This document shows, piece after piece, positions 8,606-20,228 of a stretch of DNA of 64,000 nucleotides. A program made the position numbers and the translations under genes. This DNA is from Gemmatimonadota bacterium (GTDB taxonomy: Bacteria; Gemmatimonadota; Gemmatimonadetes; Gemmatimonadales; Gemmatimonadaceae): assembly GCA_016191225.1 (NCBI GenBank), contig JACPPC010000011.1:1-64000 (forward strand). The letters run 5' to 3'. Position 1 is the stretch's first letter. Every line of letters begins with the position of its first letter. Under the pieces are notes generated by a model. The model had not been told where the DNA came from, searched no databases, and worked only from the letters and a program-made list of their open reading frames with translations.

Positions 8606-9661
8606 ATGACCGCCATCGACCGCTCGCTGCTCGACCTCTACACCAACGCCCCGCTCCTCGAGCTCGGCGCCCTGGCCGACGGCATCCGGCGCGAGAAGCA
8701 CCCCGGCGACATCGTCACCTTCATCGTCGACCGGAACATCAACTACACGAACGTCTGCGTGGCCGACTGCGGCTTCTGCGCCTTTTACCGGCGGCCGAAG
8801 CACGCCGAGGGCTACACGCTCTCGTTCGAGCAGATCGGCGAGAAGATCGAGGAGACCAAGGCGCTCGGCGGCGTGCAGATCCTGATCCAGGGCGGGCACA
8901 ACCCGTACATCCCGTTCGACTGGTACCTGGACCTGATGCGCTACATCAAGCGCCATCACCCGATCCACATCCACGGCTTCAGCCCGAGCGAGGTCGACTT
9001 CTTCGCCAAGACCTTCCGCCTGGAGGCCCGCGACATCGTGCGCGAGCTCAAGGCGGCGGGGCTCGACTCGATCCCCGGCGGCGGCGGCGAGATCCTCGTG
9101 CAGCGGGTGCGTGACATCGTGGCCGCCAAGAAGGCCGGCGCCGACCGCTGGCTCGAGATCATGGAGATCGCGCACCAGGAGGGGATGAAGACCTCGGTGA
9201 CGATGATGTACGGCATCGGGGAGACCCTCGCCGAGCGGCTCGAGCACCTCACCCGCGTGCAGGCGCTGCAGCAGCGCACCGGCGGCTTCACCGCCTTCAT
9301 CACCTGGCCGCTGCAGCCCGAGAACACGCCCGAGATGAGCCAGATGCCGAAGACCGACGCGGTGGACTACCTGCGCACCGTCGCGATCTCGCGCATCGTG
9401 CTGCAGGACGTCCCCAACCTCCAGGCGAGCTGGGTCACGATGGGGCTCAAGATCGGGCAGGCGGCGCTCCACTTCGGCTGCAACGACTTCGGCTCCCTGA
9501 TGATCGAGGAGAACGTCGTCTCGAGCGCGAACACCACCTACCGCACCACAGTGGGGGAAATGGACCGCCTGATCACCGAGTCCGGCTTCACGCCGATGCG
9601 GCGGCGGCAGGACTACTCCATCATTGCCCCGGAACTCGCGACCGCGGGCGCCGCGGCCTGA
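8606..9661 (+). CDS. mqnC: Cyclic dehypoxanthine futalosine synthase MqnC (radical SAM)
   Basis: MqnC cyclises dehypoxanthine futalosine, forming the bicyclic naphthol precursor of menaquinone. The 351-residue protein carries the canonical radical-SAM CX3CX2C motif at Cys51, Cys55 and Cys58 (CVADCGFCAFY), in contrast to the spacing in MqnE. Other family motifs are LIQGGHNPYIPFDWY, IHGFSPSEV, DSIPGGGGEIL, MMYGIGETLAER and TWPLQPENTPE. It lies 30 nt after mqnA. The hydrolase and deaminase steps (mqnB or its variants) and mqnD are not in this window. Respiratory quinone synthesis by this route is therefore well supported but only partly encoded here. Confidence 0.96.
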   Translation: MTAIDRSLLDLYTNAPLLELGALADGIRREKHPGDIVTFIVDRNINYTNVCVADCGFCAFYRRPKHAEGYTLSFEQIGEKIEETKALGGVQILIQGGHNPYIPFDWYLDLMRYIKRHHPIHIHGFSPSEVDFFAKTFRLEARDIVRELKAAGLDSIPGGGGEILVQRVRDIVAAKKAGADRWLEIMEIAHQEGMKTSVTMMYGIGETLAERLEHLTRVQALQQRTGGFTAFITWPLQPENTPEMSQMPKTDAVDYLRTVAISRIVLQDVPNLQASWVTMGLKIGQAALHFGCNDFGSLMIEENVVSSANTTYRTTVGEMDRLITESGFTPMRRRQDYSIIAPELATAGAAA

Positions 9662-9697
9662 TGGGCACGGGGCTCGGCCACACCGGAGCACCCTGAC

Positions 9698-10180
9698 ATG
9701 TCGCGCACCGGCATCGGTTACGACTCGCACCGCTTCGCCCCCGGCGGCCCGCTGCGCCTCGGGGGGATCGACATCCCGGCCGAGCAGCACCTCACCGGCC
9801 ACTCCGACGCCGACGCCGTCTGCCACGCCCTCACCGACGCCGTGCTCGGCGCCGTGGGCGCCGGCGACGTCGGCACCCTCTTTCCCGACCACGAGGCGGT
9901 GAACAAGGGACGCGACAGCATCGAGATGCTGTCGATCGCGGTGGACCGCGTCTTCTCGGGAGGGTGGCGGGTGGAGAGCTGCGACGTGACCGTGATCTGC
10001 GAGCAGCCGAAGATCGGGCCGCATCGCGACGCGATGTGCGAGCGGCTGGCCCACGCGCTGCGCGTGAAGGCGGGGCACGTGAGCGTGAAGGGGAAGACCA
10101 ACGAGGGGATGGGGTGGATCGGGCGCCGTGAAGGACTCGCGGTGCTCGCCGTGGCCACGCTCGTTCCGCGCAACAGCTAG
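9698..10180 (+). CDS. ispF: 2-C-methyl-D-erythritol 2,4-cyclodiphosphate synthase
   Basis: IspF converts CDP-methylerythritol phosphate to methylerythritol cyclodiphosphate in the MEP isoprenoid pathway. It is 160 residues, full length. The N-terminus RTGIGYDSHRF supplies the zinc ligands Asp9 and His11, with His43 in the VCHALTDA helix. The GHSDADAV motif and the C-terminal VSVKGKTNEGMGWIGR signature are both present. It lies 36 nt after mqnC. Isoprenoid supply fits the menaquinone side chain, so the cluster may be functionally grouped. Confidence 0.97.
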   Translation: MSRTGIGYDSHRFAPGGPLRLGGIDIPAEQHLTGHSDADAVCHALTDAVLGAVGAGDVGTLFPDHEAVNKGRDSIEMLSIAVDRVFSGGWRVESCDVTVICEQPKIGPHRDAMCERLAHALRVKAGHVSVKGKTNEGMGWIGRREGLAVLAVATLVPRNS

Positions 10181-10200
10181 CGCGCGCCAAGGTCGTTCTC

Positions 10201-10881
10201 GTGAACGGCCTGTTCACCGAGCTGCTGACGTGGTTGCAGACGCTCCCGCCGGTGGCCCTCTACGTGGCCCTCGGCGCGGCGGCCGCGATCGAGAACGTCT
10301 TCCCGCCGCTCCCCACCGACAGCATCGTGGCCCTCGGTGCCTTCCTCGCCGCCCGCGGCGAGGGGACGGCGGAGGCCGCCTTCGCCAGCATCTTCGCCGG
10401 CAACCTGCTCGGGGCGTCGGTGGCCTACTGGGCGGGGCGCAGGCTTGGCGCCCAGCGCGTGCGCAGCTGGATCTTCGGCCCTCCCAAGGCCGAGGAAGCC
10501 GCCGAGGAGCGCGTGCGCGCCCTGTACATCCGCTACGGCCTCCTGGCGATCTTCGGCATGCGGCTGGTGCCGGCGGTGCGCGCGGTGGTGGCGCCGCTGG
10601 CCGGCGCGCTCCGCGTCCCGTTTCCCGCGGCCCTCGCCGTGATGGCGCTGGCCTCGGGGCTCTGGTACGGGCTGGTCATGTGGCTCGCCTACCGCGTGAG
10701 CGCCAACCTCGACACCGTGATCGCGACGGTCACCCGCTATGGCCGCGACATGACCGTGGTGGTGTCCGCCCTCGCGGTGGTTGCGGTGCTCGCGTGGTGG
10801 TACCACCGCCGCCGCCGTGCCGTCGTCCTGAGCGAAGCGAAGGACCTGCTTGTTCCCGGGAACAGCGACGAGGCCGAATGA
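10201..10881 (+). CDS. DedA-family (SNARE-associated) inner-membrane protein
   Basis: DedA/VTT-domain proteins are polytopic membrane proteins linked to undecaprenyl-phosphate or phospholipid translocation and membrane homeostasis. Family features include the early ENVFPPLPTDSIVALGAFLAARG motif region (split here as ENVFPPLPTDS and VALGAFL), the GNLLGASVAYWAGRRLG segment, and RYGLLAIFGMRLVPAVRAVV with the conserved arginine. Several hydrophobic helices follow, including one at the C-terminus. The start is GTG 10201, and the length is 226 residues. The stop codon overlaps the xerD start (ATGA), so the two are coupled. Substrate is not predictable from sequence. Confidence 0.88.
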   Translation: MNGLFTELLTWLQTLPPVALYVALGAAAAIENVFPPLPTDSIVALGAFLAARGEGTAEAAFASIFAGNLLGASVAYWAGRRLGAQRVRSWIFGPPKAEEAAEERVRALYIRYGLLAIFGMRLVPAVRAVVAPLAGALRVPFPAALAVMALASGLWYGLVMWLAYRVSANLDTVIATVTRYGRDMTVVVSALAVVAVLAWWYHRRRRAVVLSEAKDLLVPGNSDEAE

Positions 10882-11789
10882 CCCTCCCCGACAAGGTCGC
10901 CCGCGCCTTCCTCATCGAGCGCTTCGGGGACTTCCTGGCCTTGGAGCAGGGGCTCGGCGCGCGCACCCTCGAGGCCTACGCCCGCGACGTGACCCGCTTC
11001 GTCACGTGGGCGCTCGCGAAGAACGCGATGACCCCCGCGGCGCTCACTCCCAGGCTCCTTCGCGACTACGTCTTCTTCCTCAAGGACCTCGGCCTCGCCC
11101 CGGCGAGCATCCGCCGCAACGTCTCGGCGCTCCGCACCTGGTTCCGGTTCCTCGTCGCCGAGGGGCTGGTGACGGTGGACCCCAGCGAGCGGCTGGAGAC
11201 GCCGAAGCGCTGGCAGACCCTCCCCGAGGTGCTGACGGTGGCCGAGGTGACGAGGCTGCTCGCCGCCCCCACCCACGACGACGAGCTGTACTACCGCGAC
11301 AAGGCGATGCTCGAGCTCGCCTACGGGGCGGGGCTCCGGGTCAGCGAATGGATCTCTGTCACGGTCAAGGACGTGGCCCTCGACGAGGGGCTGGTGCGTG
11401 TCTTCGGCAAGGGAGAGAAGGAGCGCCTCGTGCCGATCGGGCGGAGCGCGATCGGGGCGGTGGCCCTCTACCTGCGCGAGTTGCGGCCACGGCTCGAGAA
11501 GGGGGGCGGGAAGGGAGTCCTCCTGCTCAACGCCCGCGGCACGCCGATGTCGCGCATGGGCGCGTGGAAGCTCCTCCGCAAGTACGTGGACCGCGCCGGG
11601 CTCGAGCGGGCGGTGTCGCCGCATACGCTGCGGCACAGCTTCGCCACCCACCTGCTCGAGGGGGGGGCCGACCTGCGCGCGGTGCAGGAGATGCTCGGCC
11701 ACGCCGACATCGGCACCACGCAGGTCTACACCCACGTGGACCGTGAGTATTTGCGGAGCGTGCACAAGCAGTTCCATCCCCGCTCATGA
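10878..11789 (+). CDS. xerD: Tyrosine recombinase XerD (chromosome dimer resolution)
   Basis: This 303-residue site-specific recombinase has an N-terminal SAM-like core-binding domain (residues 1-100) and a C-terminal catalytic domain. The catalytic set is complete: Arg154 (GAGLRVSEW), Lys178 (FGKGEKERLVP), His249 and Arg252 (HTLRHSFATHLLEGGADLR, in two motifs), His275 (LGHADIGTTQ) and the nucleophile Tyr284 (VYTHVDREYL). Length and context are those of a housekeeping Xer protein, not a phage integrase. It overlaps dedA by 4 nt. A dif-like site lies at 34697-34724 in this window, an obvious candidate substrate. XerC/XerD naming is tentative without the partner gene. Confidence 0.93.
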   Translation: MTLPDKVARAFLIERFGDFLALEQGLGARTLEAYARDVTRFVTWALAKNAMTPAALTPRLLRDYVFFLKDLGLAPASIRRNVSALRTWFRFLVAEGLVTVDPSERLETPKRWQTLPEVLTVAEVTRLLAAPTHDDELYYRDKAMLELAYGAGLRVSEWISVTVKDVALDEGLVRVFGKGEKERLVPIGRSAIGAVALYLRELRPRLEKGGGKGVLLLNARGTPMSRMGAWKLLRKYVDRAGLERAVSPHTLRHSFATHLLEGGADLRAVQEMLGHADIGTTQVYTHVDREYLRSVHKQFHPRS

Positions 11790-11814
11790 CGTCGGCACGT
11801 AGATTTCCCCGGCC

Positions 11815-12390
11815 ATGCTCCTCGTCATCGACAACTACGACTCGTTCACCTTCAACCTCGTGCAGTACCTCGGCGAGTTGGGGGAGGTGCCTGTCGTGCG
11901 CCGCAACGACGAGATCGGGGTCGACGAGGTCGGCGCGCTGCGGCCGCGGGCCATCGTCCTCTCGCCGGGGCCGTGCACGCCGGCCGAGGCGGGCGTGACC
12001 GTGCCCGTGATCCGGCGCTGGGGGGCGACCGTCCCGATCCTCGGCGTCTGCCTTGGCCACCAGGCCATCGGCGAGGCGTACGGTGGCAAGGTGGTGCGTG
12101 CCCGGCGCGTGATGCACGGCAAGACGTCGCGCGTCGACCACGAGGGCACGGGCCTCTTCGAGGGGCTGCCGCGGCCGCTGGAGGTGATGCGGTATCACTC
12201 GCTCATCGTCGACCGCGAGTCGCTGCCGCCCGCGCTCCGCATCACGGCCACCGCCGCTGACGATCCGTCGGAGATCCACGCCGTGCAGCACGTGGCGCAT
12301 CCGGTGTGGGGGGTCCAGTTCCACCCCGAGAGCGTCCTGACGGTGGCCGGCCGGCAGCTGCTGCAGAACTTCCTGAACCTCGCCCGGTGA
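11815..12390 (+). CDS. pabA: Anthranilate/aminodeoxychorismate synthase glutamine amidotransferase subunit
   Basis: This class I glutamine amidotransferase delivers ammonia to the chorismate-binding partner (TrpE or PabB). The triad is Cys79 ([15 protein letters not shown]), His170 and Glu172 ([10 protein letters not shown]). The N-terminus [18 protein letters not shown] is diagnostic of TrpG/PabA. At 191 residues it is full length and has no fused partner. No component I gene is nearby, so tryptophan versus folate use, and hence pabA versus trpG, cannot be decided. A TAGATT hexamer lies 9 nt upstream of the ATG. The stop overlaps the next gene's GTG start. Confidence 0.9.
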   Translation: MLLVIDNYDSFTFNLVQYLGELGEVPVVRRNDEIGVDEVGALRPRAIVLSPGPCTPAEAGVTVPVIRRWGATVPILGVCLGHQAIGEAYGGKVVRARRVMHGKTSRVDHEGTGLFEGLPRPLEVMRYHSLIVDRESLPPALRITATAADDPSEIHAVQHVAHPVWGVQFHPESVLTVAGRQLLQNFLNLAR

Positions 12391-13925
12391 CCCGCGGTCC
12401 ACGTCGCTTCACGCGATCGGTGGCGCGCCGGTCGGCGCTCGGCATGGCGGCGCTGTTCGCCGCCGTGGCGTCGGTCGCGGCGGCCGCCGGCGCGCAGGCG
12501 ACCGATGTGAGCGTGGAGGGAGCGGCGCCGGGCGTGGCCGGCGACCTGCTGCGCCGCGCCCTGTCGCATCCGCACTCGACCTGGTTCCTCGTTCCGGGGA
12601 CCGCGCCGATCGTGCCGCGCGACACGAACTTTCCCAACACCCTGGTGGTCGTGGGCGGGTCGGCGCGCTTCCAGGCCAGCGTCAAGGGCGACGTGATCGT
12701 GGCCGGCGGCGACCTCATGCTCGGCCCGGGGGCGCGCATCGAGGGGCGCGCGATCGCGATCGGCGGGCGCGTGATGCACAGCCCCTGGGCCTGGGTGCGC
12801 GATTCCAGCTACAGCTTCCCGCGGCACGGCTACGAGCTGCGCGACCGCGGCCCGCGCCACGTGCTGCAGTATTCGCGGCAGTCCGAGGTCGCCGGCCGGT
12901 TCTGGTTCGAGCTTCCCGGGTTCTACGGACTGCGCGAACTCTCGTACGACCGCGTGCAGGCGGCGGGCGTGCAGTACGGCCCCGACTGGGTGCTCGCCGG
13001 CACCGAGATCCAGCTCACCACCATCGTCGGCTGGCACTCGCAACTGGGCGCGATCGACCCGAGCGTGCACCTGCGCGTCCCGTTCGGCGCCGCATGGGCC
13101 CTCGACCTCGACGGCCGCCGCGAGACGCACACCAACGAGGCATGGATCGCGAGCACCCTCGACAACACGGTGACGTCGCTGTTCGTCGGCTCCGACCTGC
13201 GCAACTACTACCGCGCCTGGCGCGGCGAGGGGGCGATCTCGCGGCCGATCGAGTTCCTGAAGGGCCAGATGCTGTTTCGCGCCGGCGCCCTGTATGAGCG
13301 CGCGTCGTCGCTCGCGACGCCTGTGCCCGAGCTGTTCAGCGTGGTGCGCCAGACGACGCAGCTCGGCCTGCGCCGCCCCAATCCCGCCGTGCTCGCGGGC
13401 GACATCCAGTCCGGAACCGCCGAGATCCGGCTCGACTACGCGGCGCGGATCCCGGTCACCCTCGGCGTTCGCGCCGAGTACCCGTGGCAGGCGCCGGGCC
13501 CCGCCACGTGGGGGCAGGCGGTGATCGACGGCTCGCTGCTCGTGCCCACGTGGGGCACGCAGTACTGGCGGGCCGGCGGCCACGCCGTCGTCACCGTCGG
13601 CGGCCCCGCGCCTCCGCAGCGCTGGCACGCGCTTGGCGGCGCCGGCACCCTCACCACGCGCGACGTGCTCGACAAGATCGGCGACCAGCTCCTGTACGGG
13701 GAGCAGCTCTACACCTTTCCCATCGACCGGTGGGACGATCCCCTGTGGGGGACGCCGAAGCTCTCGCTGCGCCACGTGTTCGGCAGCGCGGGGGTGGGCA
13801 CGTACGGCAAGATCACGAACGAGGTCGGCCTCCGTTTCGACTTCGCGGTGCTCCGCACGGACTTCATGTACGACCCCGCGTCGGGGCGCTCGGTTTTCAC
13901 CTTCGCGGCCGCGATCGGGCCATAG
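12387..13925 (+). CDS. Predicted outer-membrane protein: bactofilin-like segment plus C-terminal beta-barrel
   Basis: I start at GTG 12387, which overlaps the pabA stop as GTGA, giving 512 residues. The N-terminus has basic residues and an alanine-rich signal peptide ending near AGAQA. Residues around 80-130 have short hexad-like strands ([44 protein letters not shown]) reminiscent of polymer-forming/bactofilin beta-helices. The last 350 residues alternate hydrophobic and polar positions with many aromatics, as in outer-membrane barrels, ending in strands such as NEVGLRFDF and [10 protein letters not shown] do not recognise a named family. Outer-membrane location is inferred. Confidence 0.7.
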   Translation: MTRGPRRFTRSVARRSALGMAALFAAVASVAAAAGAQATDVSVEGAAPGVAGDLLRRALSHPHSTWFLVPGTAPIVPRDTNFPNTLVVVGGSARFQASVKGDVIVAGGDLMLGPGARIEGRAIAIGGRVMHSPWAWVRDSSYSFPRHGYELRDRGPRHVLQYSRQSEVAGRFWFELPGFYGLRELSYDRVQAAGVQYGPDWVLAGTEIQLTTIVGWHSQLGAIDPSVHLRVPFGAAWALDLDGRRETHTNEAWIASTLDNTVTSLFVGSDLRNYYRAWRGEGAISRPIEFLKGQMLFRAGALYERASSLATPVPELFSVVRQTTQLGLRRPNPAVLAGDIQSGTAEIRLDYAARIPVTLGVRAEYPWQAPGPATWGQAVIDGSLLVPTWGTQYWRAGGHAVVTVGGPAPPQRWHALGGAGTLTTRDVLDKIGDQLLYGEQLYTFPIDRWDDPLWGTPKLSLRHVFGSAGVGTYGKITNEVGLRFDFAVLRTDFMYDPASGRSVFTFAAAIGP

Positions 13926-13969
13926 CGCGGTCGCTCCCCGGTTCACGTTCACCTCGGAAGTCACTTCAG

Positions 13970-15145
13970 ATGCGCACGCTCAAGCGGTTGCTGGCCCTGC
14001 TCGTCGCCCTCGTGGTCGTGACATGCCTGGCGGGGTACTTCGCGGTGCCCGGGATCGCCGACCGGCTCATGAACAAGCGCGCGATCGACCCGCCGTACCC
14101 GCGGGACGAGGCGGCCGAGGCGCTGCACAAGCAGCTCGTCGTCGCCGACCTGCATAACGACGTGCTGCTCTGGGGGCGCGACATCACGCAGCGGGCCAGC
14201 CATGGGCACGTGGACCTGCCGCGGCTGCGCGACGGCAACTTCGCCATCGCCGTCTTCTCCACCGTCACGCAGACCCCCAAGGGGATCAACTACGAGTCCA
14301 ACGACTCGACCACCGACCAGATCGGACTGCTCGCCCGGGTGGAGCTGTGGCCGCTCCGCACCTGGAACTCGCGCACGCAGCGGGCCCTCTTCCAGGCCCA
14401 GCGCTTCTACGACGCGGCGGCGAAGACCCGAGGCGAACTGCTGCTGCTGACGAAGCGGAGCGCCGTGGACTCGCTGCTCGCCCGCCGGGTGCGCGGCGAG
14501 CAGGTGGTGGGGGCGTTGCTCAGCACCGAGGGACTGCACGCCCTCGACGGGAAGCTCGAGCACGTCGACACCCTGTTCGCGCACGGCTTCCGGATGCTGG
14601 GCCTCACGCACTTCTTCGACAACGACATCGCGGCCAGCGCCCATGGCCTCAGCAAGGGAGGGCTCACGCCGCTCGGCCGGCTGGTGCTGCACCGGATGGA
14701 GCTGCTCAACATGATCGTCGACGTGGCGCACGCGTCGCCGGCCACGGTGAACGACGTGCTGCGCATGGCGACGCGCCCGGTGATCGTGTCGCACACGGGG
14801 GTGCAGGCGACCTGTCCGGGGCCGCGCAACCTGACCGACGACCAGCTCAAGGCGATCGCCGCCACTGGTGGCGTGGTGGGAATCGGCTATTGGGACGGCG
14901 CGATCTGCACGCCCACGGCCGAGAGCGCGGCCAAGGCGATTCGGCACGCGGTGAACGTGGCCGGGATCGACTATGTGGCGCTGGGCTCCGACTGGGATGG
15001 CGCGACCACCGAGCCGTTCGACGCGAGCGGCATCTCGCTGGTCACCGCGGCGCTGCTCAAGGAGCGGTTCACGGCGGAGGAGATCGCTAAGATCATCGGC
15101 GGGAATTTTGTGAGGGTGCTGAAGGCGTCGCTGCCGCCGGGGTAG
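13970..15145 (+). CDS. Membrane dipeptidase (peptidase family M19)
   Basis: Renal-dipeptidase-type zinc hydrolases cleave dipeptides, including D-amino-acid-containing ones. The N-terminus has one hydrophobic helix (residues about 5-28), probably an uncleaved anchor or a signal peptide. Zinc-site motifs occur in family order: ADLHNDVLLWG (HxD), LLSTEG (bridging Glu), VDVAHAS and IVSHTGVQ (His), and LGSDWDG (Asp). Length is 391 residues, typical. It lies 44 nt after the barrel-like protein, probably in the same transcription unit. A role in recycling peptidoglycan or dietary peptides is possible but not shown. Confidence 0.92.
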   Translation: MRTLKRLLALLVALVVVTCLAGYFAVPGIADRLMNKRAIDPPYPRDEAAEALHKQLVVADLHNDVLLWGRDITQRASHGHVDLPRLRDGNFAIAVFSTVTQTPKGINYESNDSTTDQIGLLARVELWPLRTWNSRTQRALFQAQRFYDAAAKTRGELLLLTKRSAVDSLLARRVRGEQVVGALLSTEGLHALDGKLEHVDTLFAHGFRMLGLTHFFDNDIAASAHGLSKGGLTPLGRLVLHRMELLNMIVDVAHASPATVNDVLRMATRPVIVSHTGVQATCPGPRNLTDDQLKAIAATGGVVGIGYWDGAICTPTAESAAKAIRHAVNVAGIDYVALGSDWDGATTEPFDASGISLVTAALLKERFTAEEIAKIIGGNFVRVLKASLPPG

Positions 15146-15491
15146 ACTGGACGTGCCCTGAGACCGCGAGCGCGAGACAGACTCGGTCGTAGGGGCAATC
15201 CGAAGCGACTGAACGGAGACGCAATCCTCCCACTGGCGGTCGAAGGTGGCCCAACGTACCGCACAGGATCGCCCGCCGCGCGCTTGCTCGCGGCGGCAGC
15301 CGGTACGGGGCGTTGCGCGACGATCGAGCGAATGCTATGGTGTGAGTGTCGAAGACCTGCGGCGTCAGCAGCTCCTCGCGAGCTGCGCAACCAGCGCGTG
15401 AGCATGTGCGCGCTTGGTGCGCTCGGGGGGCCTCGCCGCTCGAAGAGAGTCGCTCGCGGGTGCGGGGTCGAGTCGTACGGAGGTGAGGCTC
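15146..15491. other. Non-coding spacer at the start of the second accessory patch
   Basis: About 345 bp between the dipeptidase stop and the next lipoprotein. Short frames are present, but none has family resemblance or a usable ribosome binding site. A strong Shine-Dalgarno, GGAGGTGAG, sits at the far end and belongs to the gene at 15492. I see no repeat, RNA gene or clear terminator. Confidence 0.5.
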
Positions 15492-16433
15492 ATGCTCCGA
15501 ATCAAGCTGCTGCGCTGCGCTCGTGCTGCAAGCACGGTACTCGTGTTGGCAATCTCAAGCGGATGCGCGACCGAAGCTCGCACAATCGCGCCGAACTCGG
15601 ACGCCTCGATCGCGCGATTCCTGACTCTCGATGTCGCCAGATCCCTCGGCCCGAACGGAAGGCTGCTGCTGCGCGAGCCCGGCGGCGACACGCTCCAAGC
15701 CCAACAGGCGATGCGCATCGCAGATGCATACATCCACACGTTTGGCCCCCCCGCACTGGGACGATACACTTCAGTCACGGAGCGAGAGTTCTCGCTTGAG
15801 CAGGTGCACCCGTGCGGCAGAGCGTATCTTGCCGAGACCCCGTACGAGCTCGAACTGGCGCCGGACCCTCGCATTGCGCGCCTCGTCGGGCCACACTGGA
15901 TTGTTCAGCTGTGCCTAGATGGAAGTGTGCCACTCATTAGCGTCAGCCTCTCAGCGCTCGCCTCAGAAGCGCTACTCGCGGTCTCGAGCGGCGCCAGGCT
16001 GAACCCAAGTATCTCTGACATCAGAGAGTCGCCGATTCCGCCGAGGTTCGGGGAGGTACCGGTCAGCCCCGAAGATGCTGTGGCCTTCGCCGGGCGCCTG
16101 ACGAACGGTCGCATCTCACAGTTGCCTGTACTGATACAGCCGCGCTTCGGCAGCCAGAAAGAGCTGGCGCGTTGGCGGCTCGTGCTTGAGCAACCGATCG
16201 AGCTAACCGCTACGAGTTCGGGCGAGTCGGTCGCGGAACGGGTCATCTATGTCGGTTGGGAACGCAGAGCTGGTCCGTTGTCGTTGCTGCGCGCCAAGCC
16301 AGCGCAGCGCGAAGTCGACTCCGTAACCCATCTTGTCGACCTCGAGAGGAGACGAAGCTTGGTTCAGCGGAGAGTTGGCGTACCGCTGGAGTTCGAGGTC
16401 GTGGTTCCCTCGCGCCGCGAAGTTTCGCCATGA
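15492..16433 (+). CDS. Hypothetical lipoprotein of unknown function
   Basis: The ATG at 15492 is preceded by GGAGG (15479-15483) at good spacing; the frame is open 26 codons upstream without support. The 313-residue product has a basic start (MLRIKLLRCARAA), a hydrophobic core and a lipobox, AISSGC followed by ATEA (Cys near residue 25). The mature domain is mixed alpha/beta with EREFSLEQVHPCGRAYLAE and PHWIVQLCLDGSVPLISVS; I recognise no family. Its stop overlaps the next gene's ATG (ATGA), so the pair is translationally coupled. Composition is less GC-biased than in neighbouring housekeeping genes, as in the accessory patch at 2.4-5.3 kb. Confidence 0.72.
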   Translation: MLRIKLLRCARAASTVLVLAISSGCATEARTIAPNSDASIARFLTLDVARSLGPNGRLLLREPGGDTLQAQQAMRIADAYIHTFGPPALGRYTSVTEREFSLEQVHPCGRAYLAETPYELELAPDPRIARLVGPHWIVQLCLDGSVPLISVSLSALASEALLAVSSGARLNPSISDIRESPIPPRFGEVPVSPEDAVAFAGRLTNGRISQLPVLIQPRFGSQKELARWRLVLEQPIELTATSSGESVAERVIYVGWERRAGPLSLLRAKPAQREVDSVTHLVDLERRRSLVQRRVGVPLEFEVVVPSRREVSP

Positions 16434-17449
16434 TCGATCGCGCCTCGGGAACTGACTTTCGTGCTCTACGCTGCTTGCTGTCGGCGGCGACGGTCGGAGC
16501 TTGTGCGTGTGGAGGCGGTCAGCTCGATCCTCGACGCTGCGAAGAGATATTTACGAGCCCGAACTGGGGGTACTACGAAGTCAGTTATTTCATGTTCGAG
16601 CCGCGTCGGTGTCCCTATTCCGCTCGAGCCCTTAACACGGACATCCCGTTCAATTTCCTGCTCGTCGGAACCTACGAGTACGTTCCTCAGCCGGGCGGCG
16701 TCATGGTCGTGAACCGCTATGCCGAGAACGTCGGCTCCGCCAGCGGCTACTGGGTGGAGAACATTTTCAATTCTCCCCAAACGACGCTGCAGCTCGCCGG
16801 GACGTTCATCGGCGGATCCCACAACGACTACCACCCGCTCGATCAAGCCCGACTCTCCGTATGGGCTGGATACCAAGCAAACTACGACTTGTTGGAGAAA
16901 TGGATCGAGATGCCCGGAAATGTCGGGCAGTACGCCACAGGCGGGCCGGTGTTCGGACCGTCTTCGGTTGTGCTCGGGCAGACCGCGACATATGCAAAGG
17001 TCACGGAGCTAGACTCCATCTCGTATATGTATCAATGGAGTGTGAACGGGCAGCAGGTGAATGGCGCCGTGGGGAACCAATACGCGCGAACGTTTCTGAG
17101 TCCTGGAACGCATGTGCTTTCGGTCGTGACCCGGACCTCGGACTGCGTACCCGACACAGCATCGATTACGGTCACTGCGCTCTATTCTGCGAGCATCGCC
17201 GGGCCATCGACCGTGCACAAGCCGTGCACCGTTCAATATGAAGGAGCCGTCGTCGGCGGCGTTCCGTCGCTCAGCTTCGCGTGGACTTCGAACGGCGCGT
17301 CCCTCGGCTCTAGTTCGACCATCCTCGACCTCACCGTCAACTGGCTTGGATCAAGGACGCTCTCGGTGACTGTAACTGACGCTGCCGGCAATGCTGCGAG
17401 CGCGAGCAAGGGGGTGACGGGAACTACCTCGGGCCAGTGCGTGCAGTAA
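16430..17449 (+). CDS. Hypothetical secreted protein with two PKD/Ig-like domains
   Basis: Start ATG 16430 overlaps the preceding stop. The 339-residue product has an N-terminal hydrophobic segment ending in TVGACACGGG; Cys25 or Cys27 could be lipidated, though the lipobox is not ideal. Residues about 35-160 form an unrecognised domain rich in aromatics (WGYYEVSYFMF, GSHNDYHPLDQARLSVWAG). Two tandem Ig/PKD-like modules follow: GPSSVVLGQTATYAKV through TASITVT, and GPSTVHKPCTVQYEGAV through SVTVTDAAGN. Such modules are usual in surface or secreted proteins. The pairing with an upstream lipoprotein parallels the broken lipase patch at 2930-5299. Confidence 0.72.
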   Translation: MIDRASGTDFRALRCLLSAATVGACACGGGQLDPRRCEEIFTSPNWGYYEVSYFMFEPRRCPYSARALNTDIPFNFLLVGTYEYVPQPGGVMVVNRYAENVGSASGYWVENIFNSPQTTLQLAGTFIGGSHNDYHPLDQARLSVWAGYQANYDLLEKWIEMPGNVGQYATGGPVFGPSSVVLGQTATYAKVTELDSISYMYQWSVNGQQVNGAVGNQYARTFLSPGTHVLSVVTRTSDCVPDTASITVTALYSASIAGPSTVHKPCTVQYEGAVVGGVPSLSFAWTSNGASLGSSSTILDLTVNWLGSRTLSVTVTDAAGNAASASKGVTGTTSGQCVQ

Positions 17450-20227
<2,778 letters not shown>

Positions 20228-20228
20228 G

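Noticed and set aside
7655..10078. An 807-codon open frame on the minus strand opposite mqnA, mqnC and ispF
   Set aside because: The translation is low-complexity, rich in Arg/Val/Gly/His and Asp, and mirrors the codon structure of the three well-recognised + strand genes. It is a GC-driven shadow frame.
10878..11789. Integrase of a mobile element or integron
   Set aside because: It overlaps dedA and is followed by pabA, with no attachment sites or cargo around it. Size and motifs are of housekeeping XerD.
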